Shown: positions 16,244 through 25,298 of the stretch, one piece after another
Numbering within the stretch: position 1 is the first letter of the stretch
Layout: every line of letters starts with the position of its first letter
Assembly (NCBI RefSeq): GCF_043235035.1
Contig: NZ_JAZAQF010000057.1
Span: 119,669 to 183,668 of the forward strand
Length of the DNA stretch: 64,000 bases
Direction of reading: 5' to 3'
Origin: CACIAM-69d sp001698445
GTDB taxonomy: Bacteria > Cyanobacteriota > Cyanobacteriia > CACIAM-69d
The notes under the pieces: model-generated
Databases searched by the model: none
The model's input: only the letters and a program-made list of their open reading frames with translations
What the model was told of the DNA's origin: nothing
Made by a program: the position numbers and the translations under genes

Positions 16244-17227
16244 CTAGGGCGTTGGTGCAGGGCTGGATTGGGCTGGGCGCTGGGCGGGCCCCTGAGTCCG
16301 TTTCAACTCTTCCCGCAAAATTTGACGATAGGCACTGGGCAGCAAACGGGTCATGCGGTTGGTTTCAATGCCGTAGCCCAAACTAGTCCAAGTCCCGGAC
16401 AAACGGCGCAACACTCGATCGAGCTGGCCTTGGCGCAAGGCCTGGCGCAAATCGATCCCCCAAGCAGCCCGATCGTTCAGCCAGCGATAAACCACCCAAT
16501 CCTGATAAACCGGCTCGAAACTGTAGCGGCCCAAAACGCCCCAACTGTGGCGATCGGGGTGATAGGCCTTCGCCTTTTCAAACCAGGTGCGATCGAGCAT
16601 TTGATAGCGACCCGCCGCCGTGGAGCAATTGCCCATATTGGGCCCCAGCAAAATCGTCACGCATTCCTGGGGATGCTGGCTCAGGTTCCGAACCCGTCGG
16701 CCGCCGTAAAGCATCGCGTAAGGATCACGGCCATTCGCCTCGCTCACCGAGATTGTCCGCATCAAGGCTCGCAGGTAAGGGTCTCCGCCCTGCATGGCCA
16801 GAGGCGGAATGGCCACGCCTTCGCTCAGCTTCAAGGCTGGGCCCAAGTAATTGGCCCCCGATGGCGACAACTCCGACAGGTTCAAGCCCAACCACAACAG
16901 GGTAATGGCACTGCCCGCCGCGATCGCCCCGTTGACCAAAGATCCCCAAAAGGTCGTCGATCCCTCTGCTGGTGCGGGTGCGGGCAACTTGGGTGGCAAC
17001 TCGGTAGGCGAGCCGTTGGCATGGTCAAGCATGGGCCAGAAGCCGGATAGAGCACCGGAGGCAAGGGGGCAAAATTGGGCGATCGGGAAACTGAGCCTGA
17101 ATCGACGAACGGTCTGGTTTTGATCGATACCTGAGTCCACCGCTCCCCTCAGGCACATTCTAAAGCCCGATCTTCCAACAGGCTGAGGGCAATCACCCCA
17201 CAACACCCTTGTCCACCTCAGCTTCAT
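16244..17227 (-). CDS. Phage-lambda-endolysin-like muramidase, membrane-anchored
   Basis: The conserved domain begins at about residue 148 of 327 (GDPYLRALMRTISVSEANG). It has a glutamate in VSEANG at the position of the catalytic Glu of lambda endolysin, followed by GNCSTAAGRYQMLDRTWF and a C-terminal GTWTSLGYG block. These match the lambda-type lytic transglycosylase fold (GH104, formerly GH24), which cleaves peptidoglycan glycan strands. One hydrophobic segment (about residues 98-116) would anchor it with the domain in the periplasm. The longest frame starts with an ATGA overlap with the upstream hydrolase. Its first 65 residues look unconserved, and an ATG at 17032, giving 262 residues, is a good alternative. 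No phage genes are nearby, so it is probably a house enzyme for wall remodelling. Confidence 0.8.
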   Translation of the reverse strand: MKLRWTRVLWGDCPQPVGRSGFRMCLRGAVDSGIDQNQTVRRFRLSFPIAQFCPLASGALSGFWPMLDHANGSPTELPPKLPAPAPAEGSTTFWGSLVNGAIAAGSAITLLWLGLNLSELSPSGANYLGPALKLSEGVAIPPLAMQGGDPYLRALMRTISVSEANGRDPYAMLYGGRRVRNLSQHPQECVTILLGPNMGNCSTAAGRYQMLDRTWFEKAKAYHPDRHSWGVLGRYSFEPVYQDWVVYRWLNDRAAWGIDLRQALRQGQLDRVLRRLSGTWTSLGYGIETNRMTRLLPSAYRQILREELKRTQGPAQRPAQSSPAPTP

Positions 17228-18078
17228 CCATGCAGGAATTGGCGCACTGTGGCTAGGTAAGTTTCCGGATCCTCCAGCATTGGGAAATGTCCCGTGGCCG
17301 TCAGCTCGCGGTAGGTAATGCGAGGATTGAGTGCAGCGGCCTGCTGTCCCAAGCGCGGCGGAATAATTTGATCAAACTGTCCCGCCACCAACAGGGTCGG
17401 CACAGACAAGGCCGCAAAGGCAGCGGGCATCTCTTCCACGGCTCGCAGACTAACGGAGGTGAAGATCGTGCCCAGGGCCGCCGCACGATCGGCCTGAGTA
17501 AAGTCCTCCAGGAAAGCACGCTGCTCCGACATCGGAATGGAGCGATGTAAAAACCGCGCCATGAACAGTTGTGGCGCTAGGGGTAAGCGAGACAGCCAAG
17601 GAGGGCGAAATTGCACCACATAGCCCCCAAACCGGTAAAAGGCCGCAAAGGCCGCCGCGTCATATTCAAAAATGCCGCTACAGGTCAGGATGGCTTGCCG
17701 AATCCGATCGGGCGATTGCCGCATCAGCAACACGGCCACCGAAGCCCCCATTGAGTGGGCATTGAGATACACCGGCTCCGTGATGCCCAGGCGATCGAGC
17801 AGCGCGATCAGATCTTCCCCATAGGCTTCCAACCAGTAGTCAGGGGAATCGGCCGGAGGGTGGTCTTGGGGCAAGCGCGATCGGCCAAATCCCCGCAGGT
17901 CATAAATCAGCGCATCGAAGCGATCACTCAGGGCCGCCGCAGTCGATCGCCAATAGCGCCCGGAGCCGCCCCAGCCATGCAAAAACACCATAATGGGCCG
18001 ACCGGTTGGGGTCGTTGCGCCCCCCTGTCGGATCCACTCGTAATAATGCGCTGTTCCGCGCACCTCCACATAGGCCAT
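17224..18078 (-). CDS. Alpha/beta hydrolase
   Basis: The 284-residue protein has the full alpha/beta-hydrolase layout: oxyanion-hole HGWGGSGRYW near residue 35, nucleophile Ser in NAHSMGAS near 108, a cap region (about 135-205), acid residue in GQFDQIIP near 234 and catalytic His in TGHFPMLED near 263. The family covers esterases, C-C hydrolases, haloperoxidase-like enzymes and lipases, and the substrate cannot be read from the sequence. No signal peptide is visible. It shares a four-base stop/start overlap with the downstream muramidase frame and lies 144 bases after clpX on the same strand, so the three may form one transcript. Confidence 0.88.
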   Translation of the reverse strand: MAYVEVRGTAHYYEWIRQGGATTPTGRPIMVFLHGWGGSGRYWRSTAAALSDRFDALIYDLRGFGRSRLPQDHPPADSPDYWLEAYGEDLIALLDRLGITEPVYLNAHSMGASVAVLLMRQSPDRIRQAILTCSGIFEYDAAAFAAFYRFGGYVVQFRPPWLSRLPLAPQLFMARFLHRSIPMSEQRAFLEDFTQADRAAALGTIFTSVSLRAVEEMPAAFAALSVPTLLVAGQFDQIIPPRLGQQAAALNPRITYRELTATGHFPMLEDPETYLATVRQFLHG

Positions 18079-18222
18079 GGTTGCAGAGCAGCAAAGAAGG
18101 TTATTGCAAAAAGGTTAATAGATCACAAGATCAAACTTCGAGTCCGGGTGCCAAGCCCCCAAATATCAGGCTTGATCGGGCCATTAGCCCAATGAGCTGA
18201 GCTAGTTCCAGTCCTAGGCAGG

Positions 18223-19593
18223 CTAGGCAGACTCCGGCTTCGGCAGCGACGACGGGTGCAACAACAACTCCGCAGTCGATCGATGCTCCACCATGTGCCG
18301 CGTAATCAAACAGCGGGTCAAATCCTTCCGCGACGGCACTTCATACATCACATCCAGCATCAGCTCTTCCACAATGCTGCGCAGGGCCCTCGCCCCCGTT
18401 CGCCGTCGATAGGCCTCCTGGGCGATCGCCCGCACCGCATCCGGCTCAAACGTCAATTGCACATTATCCATCCGCAGCAGCTTTTGATATTGCTTCACCA
18501 GTGCATTACGCGGCTGCGTCAGGATCGCAATCAGCGCCTCCTCATCCAACGGCTCCACCACCGCCAGCACCGGCACCCGCCCAATAAACTCCGGAATCAT
18601 CCCGAACTTCACCAGATCTTCCGGTTCCAGGTGGCGCAAGGTATCCGCCGTGCGTTGCTCACGGGATTGGGTTTCGCCCGCTCGCACAAAGCCCATCGAC
18701 TTCTTGCCCGTGCGCTGCTCCACCACCTTCTCCAAACCAACAAACGCCCCACCGCAAATGAACAAAATATTGCTGGTGTCGATTTGGATGCAGTCCTGGT
18801 AAGGATGCTTACGGCCCCCCTGAGGCGGCACATTCGCCACCGTCCCTTCCAACATCTTCAGCAGGGCCTGTTGCACCCCCTCCCCAGATACGTCGCGCGT
18901 AATGGAGGGGTTTTCGCTCTTGCGGGCCACCTTATCAATTTCGTCAATGTAGATGATGCCGCGCTGGGCTTCCTCCACGTCAAAATCCGCCACCTGCAAC
19001 AGACGCAGCAGGATATTTTCCACATCTTCCCCAACGTAGCCCGCCTCCGTCAGGGTTGTGGCATCGGCCACCGCAAAGGGCACATCCAAAATTTTGGCTA
19101 AGGTCTGAGCCAGCAGCGTCTTGCCACACCCCGTGGGGCCCATCAGCAAAATATTGGACTTTTGGAGTTCCACCCCATCATCTAAAGCGGGCGCACTAGG
19201 ATTACTGGGGCTTGTTGCGGATCCCTGACCATTTTCGGCTTCTTGCAAGCAGGCTAGCCGTTTGTAGTGGTTATAAACCGCCACTGATAAGACTTTTTTG
19301 GCTTCGTCTTGGCCAATAACGTGATCATCGAGGTATTTCTTGATTTCCCGGGGCTTCAGTACCCGATGGGGTGTGGTGCGGGGAGTGCGGGCGCGAGTCC
19401 GCTCAGCCGGTTCAGGACGAGGCGGCGCTTGGGTTGCTGTGCCGCCATTGAAGAGTTCTTCGTCCAAAATTTCATTGCACAGATCTACGCACTCATCGCA
19501 GATATAGACTCCCGGCCCAGCAATAAGCTTGCGGACTTGCTCTTGGGACTTGCCACAAAACGAACACTTGAGATGGGAGTCAAATTTCGACAT
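18223..19593 (-). CDS. clpX: ATP-dependent Clp protease ATP-binding subunit ClpX
   Basis: ClpX is the AAA+ unfoldase that feeds tagged proteins to ClpP. From the ATG at 19593 the product has 456 residues: an N-terminal zinc-binding domain with CSFCGK and CDECVDLC cysteine pairs, a linker, then the AAA+ core. The core has Walker A GPTGCGKTLLAQ, the pore motif GYVGEDVENI, Walker B GIIYIDEIDKV and the ClpP-docking IGF-type loop (reads IPEFIGRVP). A 17-residue upstream extension is possible but has no family support. It heads a minus-strand set with the alpha/beta hydrolase and muramidase. clpP lies 5.8 kb away instead of next to it. Confidence 0.96.
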   Translation of the reverse strand: MSKFDSHLKCSFCGKSQEQVRKLIAGPGVYICDECVDLCNEILDEELFNGGTATQAPPRPEPAERTRARTPRTTPHRVLKPREIKKYLDDHVIGQDEAKKVLSVAVYNHYKRLACLQEAENGQGSATSPSNPSAPALDDGVELQKSNILLMGPTGCGKTLLAQTLAKILDVPFAVADATTLTEAGYVGEDVENILLRLLQVADFDVEEAQRGIIYIDEIDKVARKSENPSITRDVSGEGVQQALLKMLEGTVANVPPQGGRKHPYQDCIQIDTSNILFICGGAFVGLEKVVEQRTGKKSMGFVRAGETQSREQRTADTLRHLEPEDLVKFGMIPEFIGRVPVLAVVEPLDEEALIAILTQPRNALVKQYQKLLRMDNVQLTFEPDAVRAIAQEAYRRRTGARALRSIVEELMLDVMYEVPSRKDLTRCLITRHMVEHRSTAELLLHPSSLPKPESA

Positions 19594-20040
19594 ACAGGTT
19601 GCCCCTCGAAGTCGCGCACTCGTTACCGCATTTGCCCATGGCATTGGCTCATGGCAAAGGGGTGCTGCGCTGGTAGTGAATCAAGATCTGGCTGATGGCA
19701 GATTTGCAAAGTCCCTGGCTCCGCCCGTGAACCGGTGGAACCCTTGACAGAACCTGAGTTCCGCCTCAGGGGCGATCGCACGAACATTTCCGCTGGCCAA
19801 ACGCTGGCTTTGGGCGCGTGGTCACCCTAGTGGTCACAATGCGAGAGCAAACATCTAACCAGAGGATACCTTTTTCCATTATGCCTCAAGCACTCCGCAA
19901 GCCGTTGAAAACCTGGCAAAGGCACGCCGAGCGATCACGCTTCCATGGAGTTTTCAGGATCCCGATCGCCCCCACCCCAACAATTTCGACCGTCAATGCA
20001 AGCGCCACACAAGCGCCATCACCCAGAAAAGCAACCAAAA

Positions 20041-20077
20041 CAAAAGAGCAAGTGCATGGGTCACACTTACTCTTTTG
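20041..20077 (-). terminator. Intrinsic terminator downstream of porin gene
   Basis: CAAAAGAG-C-AAGTG pairs with CACTT-A-CTCTTTTG (one mismatch). On the minus strand it is followed by TTTTGG, as expected for termination of the porin transcript. Confidence 0.7.
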
Positions 20078-20153
20078 AAAATGGCTTCATTTGGATCATG
20101 CTGGCTCCCGCAAACGGATTCAGCCAAGCACTGTTCCTAAAATTGCCCCTGAA

Positions 20154-20192
20154 CAAGCTGGGCTAGTTGATCAAAGATTACCGCCCAGCTTG
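20154..20192 (-). terminator. 10-bp perfect stem just after the porin gene
   Basis: CAAGCTGGGC pairs with GCCCAGCTTG across 19 bases, starting about 45 bases beyond the porin stop. It may be a first, weak terminator or 3'-end stabiliser. Confidence 0.5.
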
Positions 20193-20237
20193 ATTGGCCA
20201 CTACACCGTTATTTCAACGCGGCAGTGGGGTTGCAAC

Positions 20238-21848
20238 TTAGAACTTGAAGACAGTCCGCAGCACGCCCAACACAGCGGTGTCGTTGTCGTTGTCGTGGTT
20301 TGCGTCAGTCACCACAATCACGCCAGGGGTGATCGAGATGTTGTCGTTAACCGCAAACTTGTACAGGGCTTCGATGTGCCAGGAGTTGTCATCATCTTCG
20401 CCACCGACAGTGTTGTCGGCGTTGTACAGGTTGGGCTGTTGACCCACAATCAGAGCACCCACGCTGCCTTCCTTGAACAGGTCGGGGAACGCGAAGGTCA
20501 AAGCCCAGTTGAACAGGTCAGCGCTGCCATCGCCATTGTCTTCAGCGTCAGCAAACGTCCAGCCAGCCCAGCCGCTCAGCACGAAGTTCTTGCTCAGCTT
20601 CGCGGTGGTTTGTACGCCCACGTTGTGAGCCGTGGTGGGGTCGCGGAAGGGGTTATCACCCAAGAAGCTGCCGGTGCCACCGGTCAAGCTCGGACGGGTA
20701 CGAGCATCGGTGCTGTGGTAAGCGTAGGCATACAACAGACCGATATCCCAAGTTTTGCTGGGGGAGTAGTACAAGCTCGCAGCAGCACTGTAGCTACCGT
20801 CGAACAAACCAGCACCGGTTTGGGGATCGTTAGCTTCGCTGGCCAGGTAGCTGGCGGCAAAGCGGAAACGTTCGCCCTTGTAGTTCACACCGATACCAGC
20901 GCCTTGGGGCTGACGGAACAAGGGGTTGTAGCGGCCGAAGCGCGACAGAGCACCATCAGCCGAGGATTCCAGCAGGGGGTTGGCGGTGTAGTGGATATCG
21001 TCGATGTCCAGACCGGTCGTACCCACGAAGGCGCGCCAGGTGTTGGCGCTGTTCAGGGGGAAGCGGTAGTACAACTCATCCAGGACGAAGTTGTTGCTGG
21101 TGTTCGATTCCCAAGCCAAACGAGCCATGTTGGTCTCGCTGCTGTAGTAACGAGGCACGTTACCCACTTGCAGACGGGTGCGCAGCAAGTCCTTACCAGT
21201 AAAGCTGGTGTTGAAGTTCAAGCGCACGCGGTGCGAGAAGGTGGCGTTGTCTGCTTCGTCGTTGTCGTCATCACCAACCACGTCCGACAGGCCAGCAGCC
21301 ACGGCCATCACCACTTCACCGGTCAGCTTGGTGGTGGTGGAGAATTGGTTTGCTTCCAGCTCGGAGGTGCGGGCTTCGAGGGCATCCACACGACCGCGCA
21401 GGGCAGCCAATTCAGCAGCGAATTCTTCTTGCAGCTTTTGCAGCTTGCGCAGATCTTCCTTGGTGGCCAAGGGATCGGTAGCAGCCTTGATCAGGTCGTT
21501 GATCCGATCGAGACAGGCGTTCAAACCGGCGGCAAACTCGTAGCGGCTCAAGGGGCGATTGCCCTTGAAGGTGCCATCCGGATAACCGGCGATGCAACCA
21601 TAGCGCTCAACCAGCGATTGCAGCGCTTGGAAAGCCCAGTCAGTGGGTTGCACATCGGACAACTGCGACACGGAGGTCACTTGGTCCATGCTGGCGAGAT
21701 CGTCTTGCAGGCCAAGCTCGATCGCCGAAGGGCTAGCGTCAATATTGGTTTGGGTCGTTGCTTCGCCGGCAAAAGCGCCTTGAGCGAGCAACAGCGAGAG
21801 GCCAGCAGCAGCCGGGCTCAGGCGCAGTGCATTCCAGAACAGTTTCAT
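20238..21848 (-). CDS. SLH-domain outer-membrane porin (Som/OprB-like)
   Basis: The 536-residue protein has a cleavable signal peptide (MKLFWNALRLSPAAAGLSLLLAQGAFAG). A surface-layer-homology domain follows (about residues 55-120; DVQPTDWAFQALQSLVERYGC, YPDGTFKGNRPLSRYEFAAGL). Next comes a coiled coil (about 125-175, LRKLQKLQEEFAAELAALRGRVDALEAR) and a long beta-barrel ending in the typical terminal phenylalanine (RTVFKF). This is the classic cyanobacterial major-porin architecture; the SLH domain ties the outer membrane to peptidoglycan. Members pass small solutes or inorganic ions. A GAGGAAA ribosome site precedes the start, a TATAAT box lies 60 bases upstream, and terminators follow. The specific solute is not known. 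Confidence 0.93.
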   Translation of the reverse strand: MKLFWNALRLSPAAAGLSLLLAQGAFAGEATTQTNIDASPSAIELGLQDDLASMDQVTSVSQLSDVQPTDWAFQALQSLVERYGCIAGYPDGTFKGNRPLSRYEFAAGLNACLDRINDLIKAATDPLATKEDLRKLQKLQEEFAAELAALRGRVDALEARTSELEANQFSTTTKLTGEVVMAVAAGLSDVVGDDDNDEADNATFSHRVRLNFNTSFTGKDLLRTRLQVGNVPRYYSSETNMARLAWESNTSNNFVLDELYYRFPLNSANTWRAFVGTTGLDIDDIHYTANPLLESSADGALSRFGRYNPLFRQPQGAGIGVNYKGERFRFAASYLASEANDPQTGAGLFDGSYSAAASLYYSPSKTWDIGLLYAYAYHSTDARTRPSLTGGTGSFLGDNPFRDPTTAHNVGVQTTAKLSKNFVLSGWAGWTFADAEDNGDGSADLFNWALTFAFPDLFKEGSVGALIVGQQPNLYNADNTVGGEDDDNSWHIEALYKFAVNDNISITPGVIVVTDANHDNDNDTAVLGVLRTVFKF

Positions 21849-21909
21849 TCGCGTTTCCTCACACCGATACCAGTGAAAGTGTTACTGAGTCAGTACACTT
21901 CCTGTGGCG

Positions 21910-21915
21910 ATTATA
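21910..21915 (-). promoter_or_regulatory. Candidate -10 element of porin promoter
   Basis: TATAAT on the minus strand lies 62 bases upstream of the porin start. No good -35 hexamer is found at 16-18 bases, so an activator may be needed. Confidence 0.45.
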
Positions 21916-22230
21916 GATCGAACCGACAAGAGGCGGAACCGAGTCTTGGAAAAGATTCTCGAAAATTACGGTTAAGGAGGGTCTGAAACTCCTGATTTCA
22001 TCGGTGATCGGGAAGATCAGGAGGATTCGATCAAGTTCGATCGAATCCAGTCAAATTTGATGGCACTGGGGTGGTGCTGGGGTGACGTTGAGAGGGGAAA
22101 ACTGGCGAAACTAGCAAGCGGGCTGTCAGTCTTCGCGGCGAATGGTCACAATCAGTGCAAAGCGCTCGCTCCCCAATTCCGTATCCTCATTCTCCAGGCG
22201 ACTGGAAAAAATCGATCATCTCCCCAAAAT

Positions 22231-22281
22231 GCGAACACCGAGGGAAAAACGCTAGGAAACGCTTTTACCCTCGGTGGTTGT
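22231..22281. terminator. Long interrupted hairpin
   Basis: CACCGAGGG (22236-22244) pairs with CCCTCGGTG (22268-22276), with further inner pairing of AAAA-CG with CG-TTTT. A short TTTTT run follows on the plus strand at 22284. Its position between ferredoxin and porin suggests transcription termination. Confidence 0.5.
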
Positions 22282-22524
22282 CAATTTTTCGGGTTGTGCT
22301 AAGCCCCAAAACTGCCAAAACCAGAAATTGCCAAAAGATGTGCTCAGTTGGCTGAGGTTGCCTTGACCGATTTTGCCAACCCGATCGCCTCAGACGAAGG
22401 GGCGAGCCGCTTGACTTCTATCTTGATCTCATTGGTCTAATTCCATTTTGATTTCATTCAATCGCGCTGGATCTCATTTGGTCGCCACGAAAGTCCCCAG
22501 GAGACGCGGGTTTGCGAGTCGATG

Positions 22525-22821
22525 CTAGGGCTTAGTACGCACGCTCACGGGGCCATTCACCAACACCTGGCAAGCCAAACGGTAATTGTCGGGCTTCTTG
22601 CGAAGGGTGCGGTTCTCAAAATCCGTCCGATCGGACAAGTTTTCTATCCCTTCCACAATTTCGACAACGCAGGTGGCACATTGGCCATAGCCACCGCAGT
22701 TCATCATTTTGCCGTACAGCTTATAGATATCAATGCCGTTCTCGATCGCCTTGATTCGCAGGTTGGAACCGGTGGCGGCGATTACGTCCTTGTTTTCGTT
22801 AACGAAGTGAATAGTGCCCAT
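22525..22821 (-). CDS. 2Fe-2S ferredoxin, CX5CX2C type
   Basis: Read from the ATG at 22821 the product has 98 residues. The cluster-binding cysteines are Cys42, Cys48, Cys51 and Cys84 (NCGGYGQCATC and RLACQ). The spacing CX5CX2C differs from the CX4CX2C of photosynthetic PetF and is closer to adrenodoxin-like or minor ferredoxins. The protein is basic at the C-terminus (VSVRTKP). It probably carries electrons to a dedicated soluble enzyme rather than serving photosystem I. A longer frame to 22947 exists, but the added 42 residues look non-coding. It has no obvious redox partner gene in the neighbourhood. Confidence 0.88.
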   Translation of the reverse strand: MGTIHFVNENKDVIAATGSNLRIKAIENGIDIYKLYGKMMNCGGYGQCATCVVEIVEGIENLSDRTDFENRTLRKKPDNYRLACQVLVNGPVSVRTKP

Positions 22822-23228
22822 AGGGTGTTGGGAAAGGGACTCGCTGACGGGGCGTAGCTCAAGGGAAATTGTGGGTCTTTGCTGGGAACTGGAAGCTCGT
22901 GCGGTGGGGGGCGATCGAGAAGGGGTCAGAGCCACGACCGATGCCACTGACCCACGCCAGAGTCAGTACAGTGCTGCAAGCCAGGGACACAACAGGCACA
23001 ACGAACGCAAGGAAGGCAATCGGTGAAAGATTGCGAGATCATTGCAAGATGTTGCAGTTTGTTGAGCTATCCCAGTTTAATGCGACTGTCTCAGGAGCAA
23101 TCGTGGCAGAGAGTCGAAAAAACCGACCTCGACCCGATCGCCCCAAAACGCAAGACCGCTCAAAGCAGACCATTCAAGTTCGATCGATCCCGATCCGCTG
23201 GAATGCAAGATCGGGCCGGCCAGGCCCC
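22822..23228. other. Intergenic region tolC - ferredoxin
   Basis: About 407 bases downstream of tolC and upstream of the ferredoxin gene, both on the minus strand. Open frames cross it but encode no recognisable protein. No strong hairpin or promoter is evident. Confidence 0.45.
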
Positions 23229-25298
23229 CTAGGGAGTATTACCCGTCGGTGCATCGATCAGTTCAGGCAGTTGAATCGGTTCCGGAACCGGTTGAATCGT
23301 ACCCGGCGGCAGGTTGCTGACGGCGCGGTTGAGGGCGGCCAATGCGCGGTTGTAGCCGATAATCGCAATCAGCACATTACCCCGCGCCCGGGTGAGGCGG
23401 GTTTCTGCGTTGAGTCGATCGGTCTGTGTGCCCACGCCGGCTTGGAACCGGAGCCGCGCCAAGCGCACTTCCTCTTGGGCTGACTCGATCGCCTTGAGGG
23501 AAGTTTGAATGTTTTCGGCGTTGGCTTGCAGGTTGGAGTAGGCCACTTCCACTTCAAACCGAATTCGATCGCGCGTTCGGCCCACACCGTTTTCAGCCTG
23601 TTCGATCGCCACCGACTCCTGACGCGCCTGGGCCCGGGCCGCTCCGCCATCAAACAGCGTCCATTGCAACTGCAAGCCCGTGGAATAGCCGCTGACCAAG
23701 CTGAAGTCGTCATCGGGCTGAATCACATCCAGCAACTCGTAGCGAGCAAAAGCGCTGAGCTGGGGCCCCAACTGAGACAACCGGGCCCGCCGTTGGGCGC
23801 TGTTCAGTTCTCGCTGGGCCAGTTGCTGTTCAATTTCTGCCCGGTTGCGATAGGCCAGCACGATGCTGTCTTCGAGGGGCAGCGTCCATTCTCCTGCCTT
23901 GGCGATCGGGTCAGCGGTTTGGATATCGATCACTTCCGGCAAACTCAACAACCGGGCCAGTTCCCGGCGGCGCTGGGTTTGTCGATCGCGCGTTTGCACC
24001 ACCAACTGGCGATCGTTGGCCAATTCCACCTCCGCTTGCAGCACCTCAAACCGCGTTCCCAACCCAGCCTTTTCCAAGGCTTGGGCATCCTTCACGCTTT
24101 GCTCCCGAAACTTGACCGCTGATTGGTCAATTTTGAGTTGCTCGTTTTCCTGTTGCAGCCGGTAGTAACTATCAGTGATGTCGCGCCGCAAGTCCTCAAA
24201 AGTGGCTTCAAGGGCTAACTCATTGGCTTGCAACTGGGCTTGGGCGGCGGCAATGTTCGCGGGCCGCAGTCCCGAAGTATAGATGTTGTAGCTCAGCTCC
24301 AGAGAACTGCTCCAGGTGAACTGATCCTGGGTATCAATATCCACTTGGCCCCCAAAGTTGCCAACACGGCGGGCAGCTCGGTTTTGCAACAACAGATTCA
24401 GGCGACTGCCGGCCGTGAGCGAGTCCGTGAGGGAGGAGGAGAACCGCAACTGGGGATAGTTGGCGGCGATCGCCTGGCGCAGTTGGGCTCGGCTGCTTTC
24501 GATGTTGAGGTAGGCCTGGCGCAAATCTCGGTTATTGCGACGGCCAATTTCTAGAGCCTGCTCAAGGGTAATCGGCTGGGTCAGCAGGATCCGCACTTCT
24601 TCCGGCAGGGTGGGAAATTGCAGCGGGTTCGGGTCAGACTCCAACGTTTGGATGATCAGCTCATCCGCTTCCGCGATGCCTTCGGGACGATCGCCCAAGG
24701 AGCCAGGCGCTGAGGGCACATTTCCCAACGGATCTGGATTACTGGAGCTGTCATTTGCTTGGGCAACGGGAGCCGAATCTCCCCCGATCGACTCGGAAGC
24801 GTCGGCCCTGGGGGAGTCTGCTGCAAGCTCTTGCTCTTGACTGGCTTGCTCTTGACTGGCTTGCTTTTGACCGGTTGATTCTTGGGCGATCGACTCCTGA
24901 TGACGGTCGGCAGCGATCGGGACTGCGGTGGCCACCACTCCCACAGCCGCTTTAGTCGGTTTAGCTGGTTTAGGCGAATTTAGCGAATTAACGGGCGAAT
25001 GAGACGATTCAGTAGATTCAGTAGATTCAGTAGATTCAGTAAATTCCGCAGATTCCGCAGATTCCGCAGACAACAGCAACGGAGAAGCAGATTCAGCAGA
25101 TTCAGAACCGGTTGCGGTGGCTAAATCCGGTGGCGAAGTAGGGGACTTGTCGGCTATGACATGATCAGCTTCAGCCAAGGCGGCAGCCGCATCCGCTTCC
25201 ACCGACTCGGCGCGGGCGGCATCCGCCCACAGACAACACAACGCGACGGTAACCCCTAAACCCGTGGCGATCGCTCGATGGGCAATCTTCATAACCAA
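23229..25298 (-). CDS. tolC: TolC-family outer-membrane efflux protein
   Basis: The 689-residue protein starts with a signal peptide (MVMKIAHRAIATGLGVTVALCCLWADAARA). A disordered region of about 200 residues follows, rich in S, E, A and Q and including tandem SAE and STE triplets (about 78-99) and QASQE repeats. The TolC/OEP fold begins near residue 245 (LTQPITLEQALEIGRRNNRDLRQA) and shows the two internal repeats of long alpha-helices and beta strands. TolC trimers form the outer-membrane and periplasmic duct for type I secretion and RND/ABC efflux; the cyanobacterial HgdD/SlyB-type TolC is the likely functional parallel. No inner-membrane partner is adjacent. The N-terminal extension is unusually long and repeat-rich. 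Confidence 0.9.
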   Translation of the reverse strand: MVMKIAHRAIATGLGVTVALCCLWADAARAESVEADAAAALAEADHVIADKSPTSPPDLATATGSESAESASPLLLSAESAESAEFTESTESTESTESSHSPVNSLNSPKPAKPTKAAVGVVATAVPIAADRHQESIAQESTGQKQASQEQASQEQELAADSPRADASESIGGDSAPVAQANDSSSNPDPLGNVPSAPGSLGDRPEGIAEADELIIQTLESDPNPLQFPTLPEEVRILLTQPITLEQALEIGRRNNRDLRQAYLNIESSRAQLRQAIAANYPQLRFSSSLTDSLTAGSRLNLLLQNRAARRVGNFGGQVDIDTQDQFTWSSSLELSYNIYTSGLRPANIAAAQAQLQANELALEATFEDLRRDITDSYYRLQQENEQLKIDQSAVKFREQSVKDAQALEKAGLGTRFEVLQAEVELANDRQLVVQTRDRQTQRRRELARLLSLPEVIDIQTADPIAKAGEWTLPLEDSIVLAYRNRAEIEQQLAQRELNSAQRRARLSQLGPQLSAFARYELLDVIQPDDDFSLVSGYSTGLQLQWTLFDGGAARAQARQESVAIEQAENGVGRTRDRIRFEVEVAYSNLQANAENIQTSLKAIESAQEEVRLARLRFQAGVGTQTDRLNAETRLTRARGNVLIAIIGYNRALAALNRAVSNLPPGTIQPVPEPIQLPELIDAPTGNTP
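25002..25067 (-). repeat. In-frame triplet/nonamer repeats in tolC
   Basis: On the plus strand GATTCAGTA is repeated four times (with one variant) and GATTCCGCA three times. They encode (STE)n and (SAE)n in the disordered TolC N-terminus. Confidence 0.8.

Larger units (their letters stand above)
19594..20237. other. Intergenic region upstream of clpX and downstream of the porin gene
   Basis: About 644 bases with no gene. It holds two hairpins at the porin end (20041-20077 and 20154-20192). The clpX promoter should be in 19600-19850 but is not obvious. Confidence 0.5.
21849..22524. other. Intergenic region ferredoxin - porin
   Basis: About 676 bases. It contains the porin promoter region near 21910, a long hairpin at 22231-22281 and short imperfect repeats of GAT(C/T)TCATT (22420-22490). 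No gene is supported. Confidence 0.5.

Noticed and set aside
16244..17227. Prophage lysis gene
   Set aside because: The protein resembles lambda endolysin, but no holin, structural or integrase genes are nearby and it has a membrane anchor like a house enzyme.
20091..21986. Long plus-strand frame of over 600 codons opposite the porin gene
   Set aside because: It is the antisense of the SLH porin, low in complexity with V/Q/G-rich sequence, and has no family. The minus-strand porin has signal peptide, SLH domain and terminal Phe.
22057..22302. 81-codon plus-strand frame between porin and ferredoxin
   Set aside because: It runs through a hairpin and has no recognisable sequence features.
22869..23483. 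204-codon plus-strand frame overlapping the end of tolC
   Set aside because: It is arginine-rich and overlaps conserved TolC coding sequence on the other strand.
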